From: RGIG4034 sp045576455 | GTDB taxonomy: Bacteria; Bacillota; Clostridia; Lachnospirales; Lachnospiraceae | Length of the DNA: 64,000 nucleotides | Assembly (NCBI GenBank): GCA_045576455.1 | Contig: JAZNGM010000027.1 | Span: 1 to 64,000 of the forward strand | Direction: 5' to 3' | Shown: piece after piece, positions 44,043-52,719 of the stretch | Position numbering within the stretch: the stretch's first letter is position 1 | Layout of the letters: each line of letters begins with the position of its first letter | Made by a program: the position numbers and the translations under genes | The notes under the pieces: model-generated | Seen by the model: only the letters and a program-made list of their open reading frames with translations | What the model was told of the DNA's origin: nothing | Databases searched by the model: none

Positions 44043-45392
44043 GTGGCATTTGAAGGATTAACCGAAAAACTGCAAAATATATTTAAAAACTTACGAAGTA
44101 AAGGACGTCTTACGGAAGAAGATGTAAAAATTGCTTTAAAAGAAGTAAAAATGGCACTTCTTGAAGCAGACGTTAACTTTAAAGTTGTTAAGCAGTTTGT
44201 TAAGTCAATAGAAGAACGTGCAGTTGGTACGGATGTTTTGGAAGGCTTGAATCCGGGACAGACAGTAATAAAGATTGTTAATGAAGAAATGATTAACCTT
44301 ATGGGTTCTGAGACAACGGAAATCAAGTTTGAACCCGGTAAAGCAATAACTGTTATTATGATGTGTGGTCTTCAGGGTGCAGGTAAGACAACAACCGCTG
44401 CTAAGATAGCTGGCAAGGTAAAGCTAAAAGGAAAGAAACCATTACTCGTTGCCTGTGATATTTACCGTCCGGCGGCTATTAAACAGTTACAGGTAAATGC
44501 TGAAAAACAGGAAGTTGATTCTTTTACCATGGGTGATAATGCAAAAGTTGTAGATATAGCTAAAGCAGCTCTTGCACATGCAGAAAAGAATGGACATAAT
44601 GTAGTTCTTTTAGATACGGCCGGTCGTCTTCATATTGATGAAGATATGATGTCAGAGCTTATGGAAATAAAGGCAAACGTTAGTGTGCATCAGACATTAC
44701 TTGTTGTCGATGCCATGACAGGTCAGGATGCCGTGAATGTTGCACAGGAATTTGATCAGAAGATTGGTGTTGACGGCGTAGTATTAACCAAAATGGATGG
44801 TGATACACGAGGTGGTGCGGCACTTTCTGTTAAAGCAGTAACCGGTAAACCTATTTTATATGTCGGTATGGGTGAAAAACTTTCTGATTTGGAACAGTTC
44901 TATCCGGACCGTATGGCTAACAGAATTCTCGGTATGGGTGATATTCTTACTTTAATTGAAAAAGCCCAGATGGAGATAGATGAAGAAAAAGAAAAGAAAA
45001 TGACAGACAATCTTCGTAAAGGAAAGTTTGACTTTGAAGATTATCTGGAAAGTATGCGCCAGATGAAAAAGATGGGCGGACTTGCGAGTATTTTAGGTAT
45101 GCTTCCGGGAATGGGAGCTAAAATGCCAAACAGTAATGATATTGATGAAGCGCAACTTGCAAGAACGGAAGCAATTGTTTTATCTATGACAATCGCCGAA
45201 AGAAGAAATCCAAAACTTCTTAATCCATCCAGAAAACACAGGATTGCAAAGGGCGCAGGCGTTGATATTGCAGTCGTAAACCGTTTTATTAAACAGTTTG
45301 AACAGACACAAAAAATGATGAAGCAGATGCCGGGAATGTTTGGTAAGCGAAAAGGCTTTGGCGGATTCGGTAAGAAAGGTTTTCCTTTCTAA
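44043..45392 (+). CDS. ffh: Signal recognition particle protein Ffh
   Basis: SRP54 homolog that binds signal sequences with the SRP RNA. About 449 residues: N domain, G domain with GLQGAGKTTTAAKIA, DTAGRLHID and TKMDGDTRGG, and a methionine-rich M domain ending in a Gly/Phe/Lys tail (MPGMFGKRKGF...). I choose GTG 44043 because GGAGG lies at 44029-44033 and the family starts with AFEGLTEKLQ; the frame is open further upstream through ylxM but without a start site. It is followed by rpsP. Confidence 0.97.
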   Translation: MAFEGLTEKLQNIFKNLRSKGRLTEEDVKIALKEVKMALLEADVNFKVVKQFVKSIEERAVGTDVLEGLNPGQTVIKIVNEEMINLMGSETTEIKFEPGKAITVIMMCGLQGAGKTTTAAKIAGKVKLKGKKPLLVACDIYRPAAIKQLQVNAEKQEVDSFTMGDNAKVVDIAKAALAHAEKNGHNVVLLDTAGRLHIDEDMMSELMEIKANVSVHQTLLVVDAMTGQDAVNVAQEFDQKIGVDGVVLTKMDGDTRGGAALSVKAVTGKPILYVGMGEKLSDLEQFYPDRMANRILGMGDILTLIEKAQMEIDEEKEKKMTDNLRKGKFDFEDYLESMRQMKKMGGLASILGMLPGMGAKMPNSNDIDEAQLARTEAIVLSMTIAERRNPKLLNPSRKHRIAKGAGVDIAVVNRFIKQFEQTQKMMKQMPGMFGKRKGFGGFGKKGFPF

Positions 45393-45473
45393 TAAATGAC
45401 AGGGAGAGAATATATCCAATAAGTGCGTTATATTCCTTGTAAATATAAACAATAATTACGGAGGTGAATTAAA

Positions 45474-45716
45474 ATGGCAGTAAAGATCAGATTAAGAAGA
45501 ATGGGACAGAAGAAAGCTCCTTTTTATAGAATTGTTGTAGCAGATTCAAGATCCCCAAGAGATGGAAGATGTATAGAAGAAATCGGTACATTTGATCCAA
45601 GCACAGAGCCAAGCACATACAAGATTAACGAAGAACTCGCTAAGAAGTGGCTTGCTAACGGTGCCCAGCCTACAGAGGTAGTGGCTAAAATCTTCAAAAA
45701 CGCTGGTATCAACTAA
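45474..45716 (+). CDS. rpsP: 30S ribosomal protein S16
   Basis: An 80-residue protein with the S16 signature VKIRLRRMGQKKAPFYRIVVADSRSPRDGR at its N-terminal third (given here by positions 3-32, of which RRMGQKKAPFYRIVV is diagnostic). Codon use is strongly biased. GGAGGTG precedes the ATG. It stands between ffh and khpA, as in Bacillus. Confidence 0.97.
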   Translation: MAVKIRLRRMGQKKAPFYRIVVADSRSPRDGRCIEEIGTFDPSTEPSTYKINEELAKKWLANGAQPTEVVAKIFKNAGIN

Positions 45717-45743
45717 TTATCACAACGCTTTTGGAGGTGGACT

Positions 45744-45974
45744 ATGAAAGAATTAGTAGAAGTAATAGCAAAATCACTTGTTGATAATCCGGATGAGGTT
45801 ACAGTAACTGAGAAGGTAAGTGGTAAGAGTATTACTATTGAACTTCACGTAGCACCATCTGATATGGGTAAGGTCATTGGTAAGCAGGGAAGAATAGCTA
45901 AAGCTATCCGTTCTGTTGTAAAAGCAGCGGCTTCATCCAAAGATTTGACAAGAGTAGACGTAGAAATCGTTTAG
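45744..45974 (+). CDS. khpA: KH-domain RNA-binding protein KhpA
   Basis: A 76-residue single KH domain with the GKVIGKQGRIAKAIR loop (VIGKxGR type). KhpA works with KhpB in RNA binding and cell-division or translation control in Gram-positives. GGAGGTGG precedes the ATG. It follows rpsP by 27 bases. Confidence 0.95.
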   Translation: MKELVEVIAKSLVDNPDEVTVTEKVSGKSITIELHVAPSDMGKVIGKQGRIAKAIRSVVKAAASSKDLTRVDVEIV

Positions 45975-45993
45975 TATTATTTACGTTAATAAT

Positions 45994-46027
45994 AAGACGT
46001 TTGTAGAACGCATTCTGCAAACGTCTT
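45994..46027 (+). terminator. Long hairpin between khpA and rimM
   Basis: A 15-bp stem (AAGACGTTTGTAGAA at 45994-46008; TTCTGCAAACGTCTT at 46013-46027) with a CGCA loop and one G-T pair, followed by GTTT only. It may partly terminate transcription or protect the upstream mRNA. Confidence 0.7.
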
Positions 46028-46056
46028 GTTTACTTAAAAACATGGGAGTAGTTAAG

Positions 46057-46569
46057 ATGGCAGAAACATTATTAAGAATTGGTATAATCACATCAACACA
46101 TGGTATAAAAGGTGAAGTGAAAATTTTTCCGACCACAGACAATCCTGAAAGATTTAAGAAAGTGAAGGAAGTAAACATATCTGACAACGGAAAGGATACC
46201 GTTCTTGAAGTTGAGAGTGCCAAGGTGTTCAAACAATATGCAATTGTTAAGTTTAAGACCATTAACAGTATAGAAGAGGCACAATTATTAAGACAAAAAG
46301 AATTATATGTAAAAAGAGAGCATGCACAAAAGCTTTTGAAAGATGAATATTATATTGCAGACCTGATAGGGATGGAAGTAATCCTTGAAGACGGGACAAA
46401 TTTTGGCGTTTTAAAAGATGTACTTGAGACAGGAGCAAATGATGTATATATTATTGAGACCGGAGATAAGAAGGAAATACTTCTTCCGGCAATTAAAGAA
46501 TGTATTTTAAATATTGATGTTGATAACAATAAGATGAAGGTTCATATTTTGGAAGGATTGCTGGACTAA
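46057..46569 (+). CDS. rimM: Ribosome maturation factor RimM
   Basis: A 170-residue 30S assembly factor that binds S19. N-terminal RimM domain (LLRIGIITSTHGIKGEVK) and C-terminal PRC-barrel (YYIADLIGMEVILEDG). ATG 46057 is chosen for the GGGAG at 46044-46048; the ATG at 46042 would include that site. Its stop overlaps the trmD ATG by one base. Confidence 0.95.
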   Translation: MAETLLRIGIITSTHGIKGEVKIFPTTDNPERFKKVKEVNISDNGKDTVLEVESAKVFKQYAIVKFKTINSIEEAQLLRQKELYVKREHAQKLLKDEYYIADLIGMEVILEDGTNFGVLKDVLETGANDVYIIETGDKKEILLPAIKECILNIDVDNNKMKVHILEGLLD

Positions 46570-47282
46570 TGGAATTTCATGTATTAACACTTTTTCCCGA
46601 AATGATAACAGAGGGAATGAATACGAGCATTATGAAGCGTGCCATTGAAAAAGAGCAGATTAAAATTAATGCCGTAAACATTAGGGATTATACCCTGGAT
46701 AAGCATAAAAAGGTGGATGATTATACATATGGTGGCGGTGCAGGGATGTTAATGCAGGCGCAACCGGTATACGATGCATACCTTTCTGTTATTGAAAGAA
46801 GAAAAAAGAGAGACCGTATACGTGTTGTATATGTTACACCGCAAGGTAAGGTGTTTAATCAGGAAATGGCACAGCAGTTTGCATCAGAAGAAGATCTCAT
46901 GATTTTATGCGGTCATTATGAAGGAATAGATGAACGTGTGTTAGAAGAGATAGTAACGGATAATGTGTCTATAGGAGATTATGTACTGACCGGCGGTGAA
47001 CTTGCTGCAATGGTCATTATGGATGCGGTTGGAAGATTGGTGCCTGGAGTGCTTAATAATGATGAATCTGCCATGACAGAATCTTTTCAGGATAATCTTT
47101 TGGAATATCCCCAGTATTCAAGGCCGGAAGAATGGAATGGGAAAAAAGTTCCGCCGGTATTACTCAGCGGTGACCATAAAAAGATTGCAAAATGGCGTTT
47201 GGAACAGTCTGAATTAAGAACAAAAGAGCGCAGACCGGACTTATATGAAAAATATATGGAATCAAAGAAAAATAACACTTGA
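46569..47282 (+). CDS. trmD: tRNA (guanine-37-N1)-methyltransferase
   Basis: Makes m1G37 to keep the reading frame in translation. Length 237 with the knotted SAM-binding core: FPEMI start, GGGAGMLMQAQP, VVYVTPQGKVF, LCGHYEGIDERV and IGDYVLTGGELAAMV. It is coupled to rimM by a one-base overlap. rplS follows after a leader. Confidence 0.98.
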   Translation: MEFHVLTLFPEMITEGMNTSIMKRAIEKEQIKINAVNIRDYTLDKHKKVDDYTYGGGAGMLMQAQPVYDAYLSVIERRKKRDRIRVVYVTPQGKVFNQEMAQQFASEEDLMILCGHYEGIDERVLEEIVTDNVSIGDYVLTGGELAAMVIMDAVGRLVPGVLNNDESAMTESFQDNLLEYPQYSRPEEWNGKKVPPVLLSGDHKKIAKWRLEQSELRTKERRPDLYEKYMESKKNNT

Positions 47283-47309
47283 TTTTATTGAATACATGTG
47301 ATAAATTAT

Positions 47310-47370
47310 ATACGTTGCGAATATGAGATGGTCCTCTGTTACAGTATGTATTAAGAACATCCGACTAATA
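47310..47370 (+). promoter_or_regulatory. Probable L19 autoregulatory leader ahead of rplS
   Basis: The 99-base gap before rplS carries ATGAGATGGTCCTCTGTTAC near 47323 and AAGAACATCCGAC near 47353, blocks I recognise as typical of the Firmicutes ribosomal protein L19 leader. GATG near 47327 could pair with CATC near 47359. Such leaders are thought to let L19 repress its own expression. Boundaries were placed by eye. Confidence 0.6.
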
Positions 47371-47381
47371 AGGAGATAGAC

Positions 47382-47729
47382 ATGAACGAAATTATTAAAG
47401 AAATCGAACAGGCTCAGTTGAAAGAAAACGTAGATACATTCAACGTGGGTGATACCGTAAAAGTTTATGGTAAAATTAAAGAAGGTAACCGTGAGCGTAT
47501 CCAGGTATTTGAAGGAACAGTTCTTAAAATCCAGGGTGGCGGACACAGAACAACCTTTACAGTAAGAAAATCTTCAAATGGTGTAGGCGTTGAAAAGACT
47601 TGGCCATTACACTCACCTAACGTAGAGAAGGTTGAAGTTGTAAGACTTGGTAAGGTTAGAAGAGCAAAACTTAACTACTTAAGAGACAGAGTAGGTAAGA
47701 AAGCAAAAGTAAAAGAATTAATAAAATAG
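47382..47729 (+). CDS. rplS: 50S ribosomal protein L19
   Basis: A 115-residue protein at the 30S-50S interface. Diagnostic are the VGDTVKVYGKIKEGNRERIQ and FTVRKSSNGVGVEKTWPLHSP blocks and a C-terminal VRRAKLNYLR-type stretch. Codon use is strongly biased. AAGGAG precedes the ATG. A terminator follows. Confidence 0.98.
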   Translation: MNEIIKEIEQAQLKENVDTFNVGDTVKVYGKIKEGNRERIQVFEGTVLKIQGGGHRTTFTVRKSSNGVGVEKTWPLHSPNVEKVEVVRLGKVRRAKLNYLRDRVGKKAKVKELIK

Positions 47730-47741
47730 TTATTAAGACAG

Positions 47742-47771
47742 AGGGACAAATACAAAAGTACTTGTCCCTTT
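47742..47771 (+). terminator. Terminator of rplS
   Basis: AGGGACAA (47742-47749) pairs with TTGTCCCT (47762-47769); the stem continues with TAC/GTA after one A-C mismatch. The T-tail is short. Confidence 0.65.
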
Positions 47772-47809
47772 GATATTGTTGATTATAATATAAGGAAAGG
47801 GGTGTTTTT

Positions 47810-48400
47810 ATGCGAAGAAAAAGAAGAGGCTTGTCTTTTTACAGAAAAAAGAAAAAAATAAATCCGGCATTAATCAAGCGCGTCATTATATGGGCGGCAG
47901 GAATTATGATTACCGTATTTGTAGCTTTCGCTATAGTATACTGTATCGGCATCAAGACGAGCGTAATCGGAGATTCCATGAATCCTACCCTAAATAACGG
48001 ACAGGAAATTTATATCAATAGAATAATATATAATTTTACTTCACCCAAAAGGGGAGATGTGGTTGTATTTGCGCCTTCCGCAAATCAGAACTCACATTAT
48101 TATGTTAAGAGAATTATAGGACTTCCCGGTGAAACCATTCAGATAAAAAATGGGAAAATATATATAAATGACAAGTTGTATGAAGAAAATAGTGATATAT
48201 ATGATTTGATTGAAAATCCCGGTATTGCGGTTAATGAAATTGTGCTTGGGAAAAAAGAGTATTTTGTTTTAGGCGATAACAGAAACAATAGTGAAGATTC
48301 AAGAAATGCCAATATTGGAGTCATTAAGAAAAAGGATATTTTAGGGAAAGCATGGTTCCACATGGCAAGTGAAAATGAAGGAATGGGGTTTATAAAGTGA
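47810..48400 (+). CDS. lepB: Signal peptidase I (first copy)
   Basis: A 196-residue membrane protease that removes signal peptides from secreted proteins. A very basic N-terminus precedes one membrane segment (about 24-47). The catalytic Ser56 is in GDSMNP and Lys100 in YVKRIIGLPGE; the GDNRNNSEDSR box is present. AAAGGGG precedes the ATG. It overlaps rbgA by four bases, and a second signal peptidase lies just after rbgA. Confidence 0.95.
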   Translation: MRRKRRGLSFYRKKKKINPALIKRVIIWAAGIMITVFVAFAIVYCIGIKTSVIGDSMNPTLNNGQEIYINRIIYNFTSPKRGDVVVFAPSANQNSHYYVKRIIGLPGETIQIKNGKIYINDKLYEENSDIYDLIENPGIAVNEIVLGKKEYFVLGDNRNNSEDSRNANIGVIKKKDILGKAWFHMASENEGMGFIK

Positions 48401-49311
48401 TAAATTATCAATGGTATCCGGGACACATGACAAAAGCAAAGAGAATGATGCAGGAAAATGTTAAACTCATTGACCTTATCATTGAACTTGTTGATGCCAG
48501 AATTCCGATGAGCAGCAGAAATCCTGATATTGATGTTTTAGGAAAAGGTAAAGCAAGATTAATTCTGATGAATAAAGCAGATCTTGCTGATGCACAAGCG
48601 AACGCAAAGTGGGAAGCATATTTTAAAGAAAAAGGTTATTACGTACTTTCACTTAATTCAAAAAACGGAAACGGTATGAAGGCGGTACAACAAAAAGTAC
48701 GTGAAGCGTGTAGTGCTAAAATTGAAAAGGATAGAAAAAAGGGAATTATTAACCGTCCTGTCAGGGCCATGGTAGTTGGTATTCCTAATGTTGGTAAATC
48801 GACCTTTATTAATGCTTTTGCAGGAAAAGCCTGTACCAAGACCGGAAATAAACCCGGCGTTACTAAAGGAAAACAATGGATACACATAAGTAAAGAACTT
48901 GAACTTTTAGATACTCCCGGAATCCTGTGGCCAAAGTTCGAAGACCAGACGATTGGGGAAAGATTGGCGCTTATCGGCTCTATTAATGATGAAATATTGT
49001 CGGTTGAAGATTTGGCATTTGCAACCATTAAATTTTTACTTGAAAAATATCCTGACAGAATAAAAGAAAGATATAATATAGATTTTTCCGATATATCTGA
49101 TGAAGATGGTAAAAGTATTGAATTAAACGTAGCAGGAGTAGATAATCTTGAACAGGCTTCCGTTATATTAAAAGTAATGGACTTAATCTGTGTGAAGCGC
49201 GGATGCCTGAAAAAGGGTAAAGAACCTGATTATTTAAGAGTGTCCGGTATGATTATGGATGATTTCAGAAGTGGTAAACTTGGTAATATTACACTTGAAC
49301 TACCGGAGTAA
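48397..49311 (+). CDS. rbgA: Ribosome biogenesis GTPase RbgA (YlqF)
   Basis: Circularly permuted GTPase for a late step of 50S assembly, 304 residues. It begins with QWYPGHMTKA; the G4 motif NKADL precedes the G1 motif GIPNVGKSTFINA, showing the permutation. The start is GTG, overlapping the end of the upstream signal peptidase gene, which implies coupling. A C-terminal RNA-binding domain completes it. Confidence 0.97.
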   Translation: MINYQWYPGHMTKAKRMMQENVKLIDLIIELVDARIPMSSRNPDIDVLGKGKARLILMNKADLADAQANAKWEAYFKEKGYYVLSLNSKNGNGMKAVQQKVREACSAKIEKDRKKGIINRPVRAMVVGIPNVGKSTFINAFAGKACTKTGNKPGVTKGKQWIHISKELELLDTPGILWPKFEDQTIGERLALIGSINDEILSVEDLAFATIKFLLEKYPDRIKERYNIDFSDISDEDGKSIELNVAGVDNLEQASVILKVMDLICVKRGCLKKGKEPDYLRVSGMIMDDFRSGKLGNITLELPE

Positions 49312-49359
49312 AAGCACTAAAATAAAGTTAATACGAAAACTGCGTAAGGGGATATATTA

Positions 49360-49902
49360 ATGAAATCATGGAAGCGTGAATTGCTTAAGACGGGAATATA
49401 TTTACTAATAGTACTGGGAATTACCTATTTGGTTATCCATTTTCTGGGTCAACGGACTAAAGTCAGAGGGGATAGTATGTATCCGACGATGCATCATGGT
49501 GATAATCTTATTGTAGATAAGATATCCTATCGTTTTAATGACCCGAAACGGTTTGATATTATTGTATTTCATCCGACAAGAGAAGAAGCAGGTGTATATT
49601 ATATAAAACGTATCATTGGTCTTCCGAATGAAAAGGTGCGGATTGATGAGAACGGATATATCTATATTAATGGTGAACGTCTGATGGAGTCATACGGATA
49701 TCAGGTAATGTTAAATCCGGGAATTGCATTCGAAGAGATTCAGCTACAGGAAGATGAATACTTTGTCCTTGGTGATAACAGGAACGAAAGTACAGACAGC
49801 AGAAGTTCTTTTGTCGGTAATGTACATAAGGATTCTATTATAGGAAAAGCATGGCTTAAAATTTGGCCATTCGGAAGATTTGGTTTTGTAAAACATCAGT
49901 AG
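49360..49902 (+). CDS. lepB: Signal peptidase I (second copy)
   Basis: A 180-residue paralog of the first signal peptidase. One membrane segment (about 11-29), Ser39 in GDSMYPT, Lys83 in YIKRIIGLPNE, and GDNRNEST-DSR are all present, so it should be active. The N-terminus is shorter and less basic than in the first copy. The two enzymes are clearly different in sequence, so the duplication is old. rnhB follows within ten bases. Confidence 0.95.
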   Translation: MKSWKRELLKTGIYLLIVLGITYLVIHFLGQRTKVRGDSMYPTMHHGDNLIVDKISYRFNDPKRFDIIVFHPTREEAGVYYIKRIIGLPNEKVRIDENGYIYINGERLMESYGYQVMLNPGIAFEEIQLQEDEYFVLGDNRNESTDSRSSFVGNVHKDSIIGKAWLKIWPFGRFGFVKHQ

Positions 49903-49912
49903 GGGAATGAAT

Positions 49913-50677
49913 ATGGGAGAACAAAAGATTTCAGCAATAAAAGAGATTTTTCAGGCAGCAACCTTAAGTGAGCTGCCTGATTTTGTTATGCGATACAGCA
50001 ATGATGAAAGAAGTGCCGTAAAAGAACTTATTAGAAAAGCGGAAAAGAAAATGAATGCCTTTGAAGAGGAAGTTAAACGGACGGAAAATATGTATACATA
50101 TGAAGATGAATATAAAATGTTTTCCTATGTATGTGGCATAGACGAAGTCGGCAGAGGACCCCTTGCAGGACCGGTTGTTGCAGGCGCAGTTATCATGCCT
50201 AAAGATTTCAGGATATATGAACTTAATGATTCTAAGAAATTGAGTGAGAAGAAACGGGAAGAACTGTATGATGTAATAATGGATAAGGCTATAGCAACCG
50301 GAATAGGCTATGCCGGTCCGGAGCGTATTGATGAGATTAATATTTTAAATGCAACCTATGAAGCAATGCGTGAAGCTATCAAGAATCTTGAAATACAACC
50401 CGATATATTATTAAATGATGCGGTTACGATACCGCTGATTTCCATTAAGCAAATTCCTATTATTAAGGGAGATGCCAAGAGTGCATCCATTGCGGCTGCA
50501 AGTATTATTGCGAAAGTTACCAGAGACCGTCTTATGGTTCAGTATGATGAAATTATGCCACAGTACGGTTTTGCATCCAATAAAGGATATGGTGCACAGA
50601 TGCATATTGATGCGTTAAGAAAATACGGTCCATCACCCATTCACAGGAAATCTTTTATTAAAAATTTTATTGATTAG
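49913..50677 (+). CDS. rnhB: Ribonuclease HII
   Basis: Cleaves RNA in RNA-DNA hybrids and single ribonucleotides in DNA. About 254 residues with the acidic core GIDEVGRGPLAGPVVAGAV and NDSKKLSEKKRE, later GDAKSASIAAASIIAKVTRD. A ~70-residue N-terminal extension is typical of Firmicutes. ATG 49913 is preferred for its spacing to AGGGG at 49901-49905; ATG 49907 is too close. The FliK-like gene follows. Confidence 0.96.
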   Translation: MGEQKISAIKEIFQAATLSELPDFVMRYSNDERSAVKELIRKAEKKMNAFEEEVKRTENMYTYEDEYKMFSYVCGIDEVGRGPLAGPVVAGAVIMPKDFRIYELNDSKKLSEKKREELYDVIMDKAIATGIGYAGPERIDEINILNATYEAMREAIKNLEIQPDILLNDAVTIPLISIKQIPIIKGDAKSASIAAASIIAKVTRDRLMVQYDEIMPQYGFASNKGYGAQMHIDALRKYGPSPIHRKSFIKNFID

Positions 50678-50690
50678 AAACGGAGCGTAT

Positions 50691-52427
50691 ATGAGTTTTT
50701 CTTTTTCGGGCAATATTAATTTATCGGGAAAAGATATATCCGGTAAAAGTATTACATCAAAAAGAAGTTCTGCCACCGGTAGTTCGGGTCTTTTAGGAAA
50801 CGGTGGCAGTAATAAGAATGCAGAATTAACGGTTGGCAGCAAAATTAGTGGTGAAATTGTAAAAATAGATAATGATAGTGTCCTTATTGCACTTGATAAT
50901 GATAATGTGATTGCTGCAAAACTTGAAAAAGCGATAAATCTTGCGCTTAACAGTAAGATGATTTTTGAAATCTGTACAGCAAAAGATAATAAAATATATT
51001 TACGTCCACTCTTAACCAACACATCTCAAGCGTCCATGATTATGGAGGCTTTAAAAAGTGCCGGCATTCATGCAGATGAAAATACCATGAATATAGTCGG
51101 ACAAATGATAGAACGGGGTATGTCTATCGATAAGCAATCCCTATTACAAATGAACCGATATGTAAATGAATACAGTGACACGGATATTAATAAGTTGCTT
51201 GATATGAAACAACTTAATATACCCGTAAACGATATAAATGTGGAAAAATTTGATTCGTATTTAAACATGAGATATCAAATTAACAATACGGCAGATGAAC
51301 TTTCAGATGCGTTGTCACAGGATATAAAAAGTATGCTGCAAAATGGTGGGGAACAGGAAGCAACCGGTTTTGTTAAGGCAATTATTGATTCATTTAAATC
51401 TGTAATTTTAGAAGGAATCAGGATGCAAGTGTCTAATGGAAATGAATTGTCAGAAGCTGTAATAAGTGTGTCTGAAGAAGCCGGAAAGGGCGAAACAGTT
51501 GTTGCAAATGTTACGTTAGCGCCGACGGCTGATTTTAGTGGAGAGAATCCTGACAGGCTAATAAATGCACCTCTTAGCGAAGATATGAACAATGGCTTAA
51601 ATCTAAGTGGTAGCGAAGCTAATCCTGTTAAGCTGAATACCGGTGAGAATATATTACCTGCAATGGAGACTAAACCCCAAAATGTTCAGGTACAGAATAA
51701 TCTCTTATATAACAATACTTTACTTGCTTTCAATAAATTAGAAACGATTCTAAATGATTTTATCAATAGCCCTTCGGATGTAATCCTTGATTCTTTGGAA
51801 GAAACCGTAAAAAGTCTTTTAAAAGAAACCTGGTCAATCAATCCGGAAGTCTATTTAAAAGATGGAGCCGCTTTTGTAAAAGAATTAAACCATATATATC
51901 AATCTATGCTTGAAACGGCAAGAACGCTTAACGAAAATTTGGAAGCGGTTACTAAGAGTGAAGGAAGATTAAAAGAAGCGTCAAATAACCTTAAAAACAA
52001 TATTACTTTTTTGTCTGACCTAAATCAGAGTTTTACCTATATGCAGATACCGTTACATCTTTCTAATAATTACAAAAACAGTGAACTATATGTATATTCA
52101 AGAAAGAAGAATTTGACCGCTAAAGAGGGAGAATTAACAGCCTTTTTACATTTGGATATGGAAAATTTAGGACCGGTTGATATTAAAGTAAGTTTACTTA
52201 ATAACAATATAAAAACAAAATTTATACTTAAAAATGAAGAGACAATTGCTTTTATAGAAGAAAACATGCATTTTCTTAATAACCGGCTTCATAATAAGGG
52301 GTATAACGTAGATACGGAATATGAGAATATGGAAACTGAATTTAATGTCGTTCATGAAATGAAAACTGATGCAGGAATAAGTACACCACAGAGCCTATAT
52401 CAATACTCATTTGATGTAAGGGCATAA
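50691..52427 (+). CDS. FliK-like/YlqG-type protein
   Basis: About 578 residues. The central part is polar, Asn/Ser-rich and low in complexity, and the C-terminal ~120 residues resemble the flagellar hook-length control (FliK) C-terminal domain: LTAFLHLDMENLGPVDIKVSL, NNIKTKFILKNEE, ENMHFLNNRLHNKGYNV. In Bacillus the equivalent position after rnhB is held by ylqG, a FliK-related gene, followed by ylqH, as here. ATG 50691 is preceded by CGGAG at 50681-50685; the upstream TTG at 50670 lies inside the rnhB end. Function is unproven; it is separate from any hook or basal-body operon in this window. Confidence 0.75.
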   Translation: MSFSFSGNINLSGKDISGKSITSKRSSATGSSGLLGNGGSNKNAELTVGSKISGEIVKIDNDSVLIALDNDNVIAAKLEKAINLALNSKMIFEICTAKDNKIYLRPLLTNTSQASMIMEALKSAGIHADENTMNIVGQMIERGMSIDKQSLLQMNRYVNEYSDTDINKLLDMKQLNIPVNDINVEKFDSYLNMRYQINNTADELSDALSQDIKSMLQNGGEQEATGFVKAIIDSFKSVILEGIRMQVSNGNELSEAVISVSEEAGKGETVVANVTLAPTADFSGENPDRLINAPLSEDMNNGLNLSGSEANPVKLNTGENILPAMETKPQNVQVQNNLLYNNTLLAFNKLETILNDFINSPSDVILDSLEETVKSLLKETWSINPEVYLKDGAAFVKELNHIYQSMLETARTLNENLEAVTKSEGRLKEASNNLKNNITFLSDLNQSFTYMQIPLHLSNNYKNSELYVYSRKKNLTAKEGELTAFLHLDMENLGPVDIKVSLLNNNIKTKFILKNEETIAFIEENMHFLNNRLHNKGYNVDTEYENMETEFNVVHEMKTDAGISTPQSLYQYSFDVRA

Positions 52428-52443
52428 TGTAGAAAGGGTAGTT

Positions 52444-52716
52444 ATGAATAAGCAGAAGCAGGCAATTGCATTAGAATATGATCCCAATGAACCGGCACCG
52501 AAAGTTATTGCCACCGGTACCGGAAGAATTGCAGAACGTATTATTGAAGAAGCAAAAAAAGAGAATATACCGATTCATGCGGATGAAAAACTGGCGGCTA
52601 CTTTAGCTAAACTTGAAATTGGTGAAATGATTCCTCCTGAATTATATGAAGTGGTAGCGGAAATTCTTGTTTTTGTTGATGCTATGGACAGAATAAGGAG
52701 TAAAATGAATAAATAA
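52444..52716 (+). CDS. FlhB C-terminal-like protein (FlhX/YlqH type)
   Basis: A 90-residue protein equal to the cytoplasmic substrate-switch domain of FlhB without its membrane part: QAIALEYDPNEPAPKVIATG then IHADEKLAATLAKLEIGEMIPPELYEVVAEIL. The NPTH autocleavage motif of FlhB is not present; the position reads NEPAP. It follows the FliK-like gene by 16 bases. FliK and FlhB work together in switching flagellar export specificity, so pairing of both relatives is meaningful. Confidence 0.85.
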   Translation: MNKQKQAIALEYDPNEPAPKVIATGTGRIAERIIEEAKKENIPIHADEKLAATLAKLEIGEMIPPELYEVVAEILVFVDAMDRIRSKMNK

Positions 52717-52719
52717 TTT

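Noticed and set aside
52444..52716. Truncated flhB pseudogene
   Set aside because: It has its own start and stop and is short in the same way as the stand-alone FlhX/YlqH proteins of other Firmicutes.
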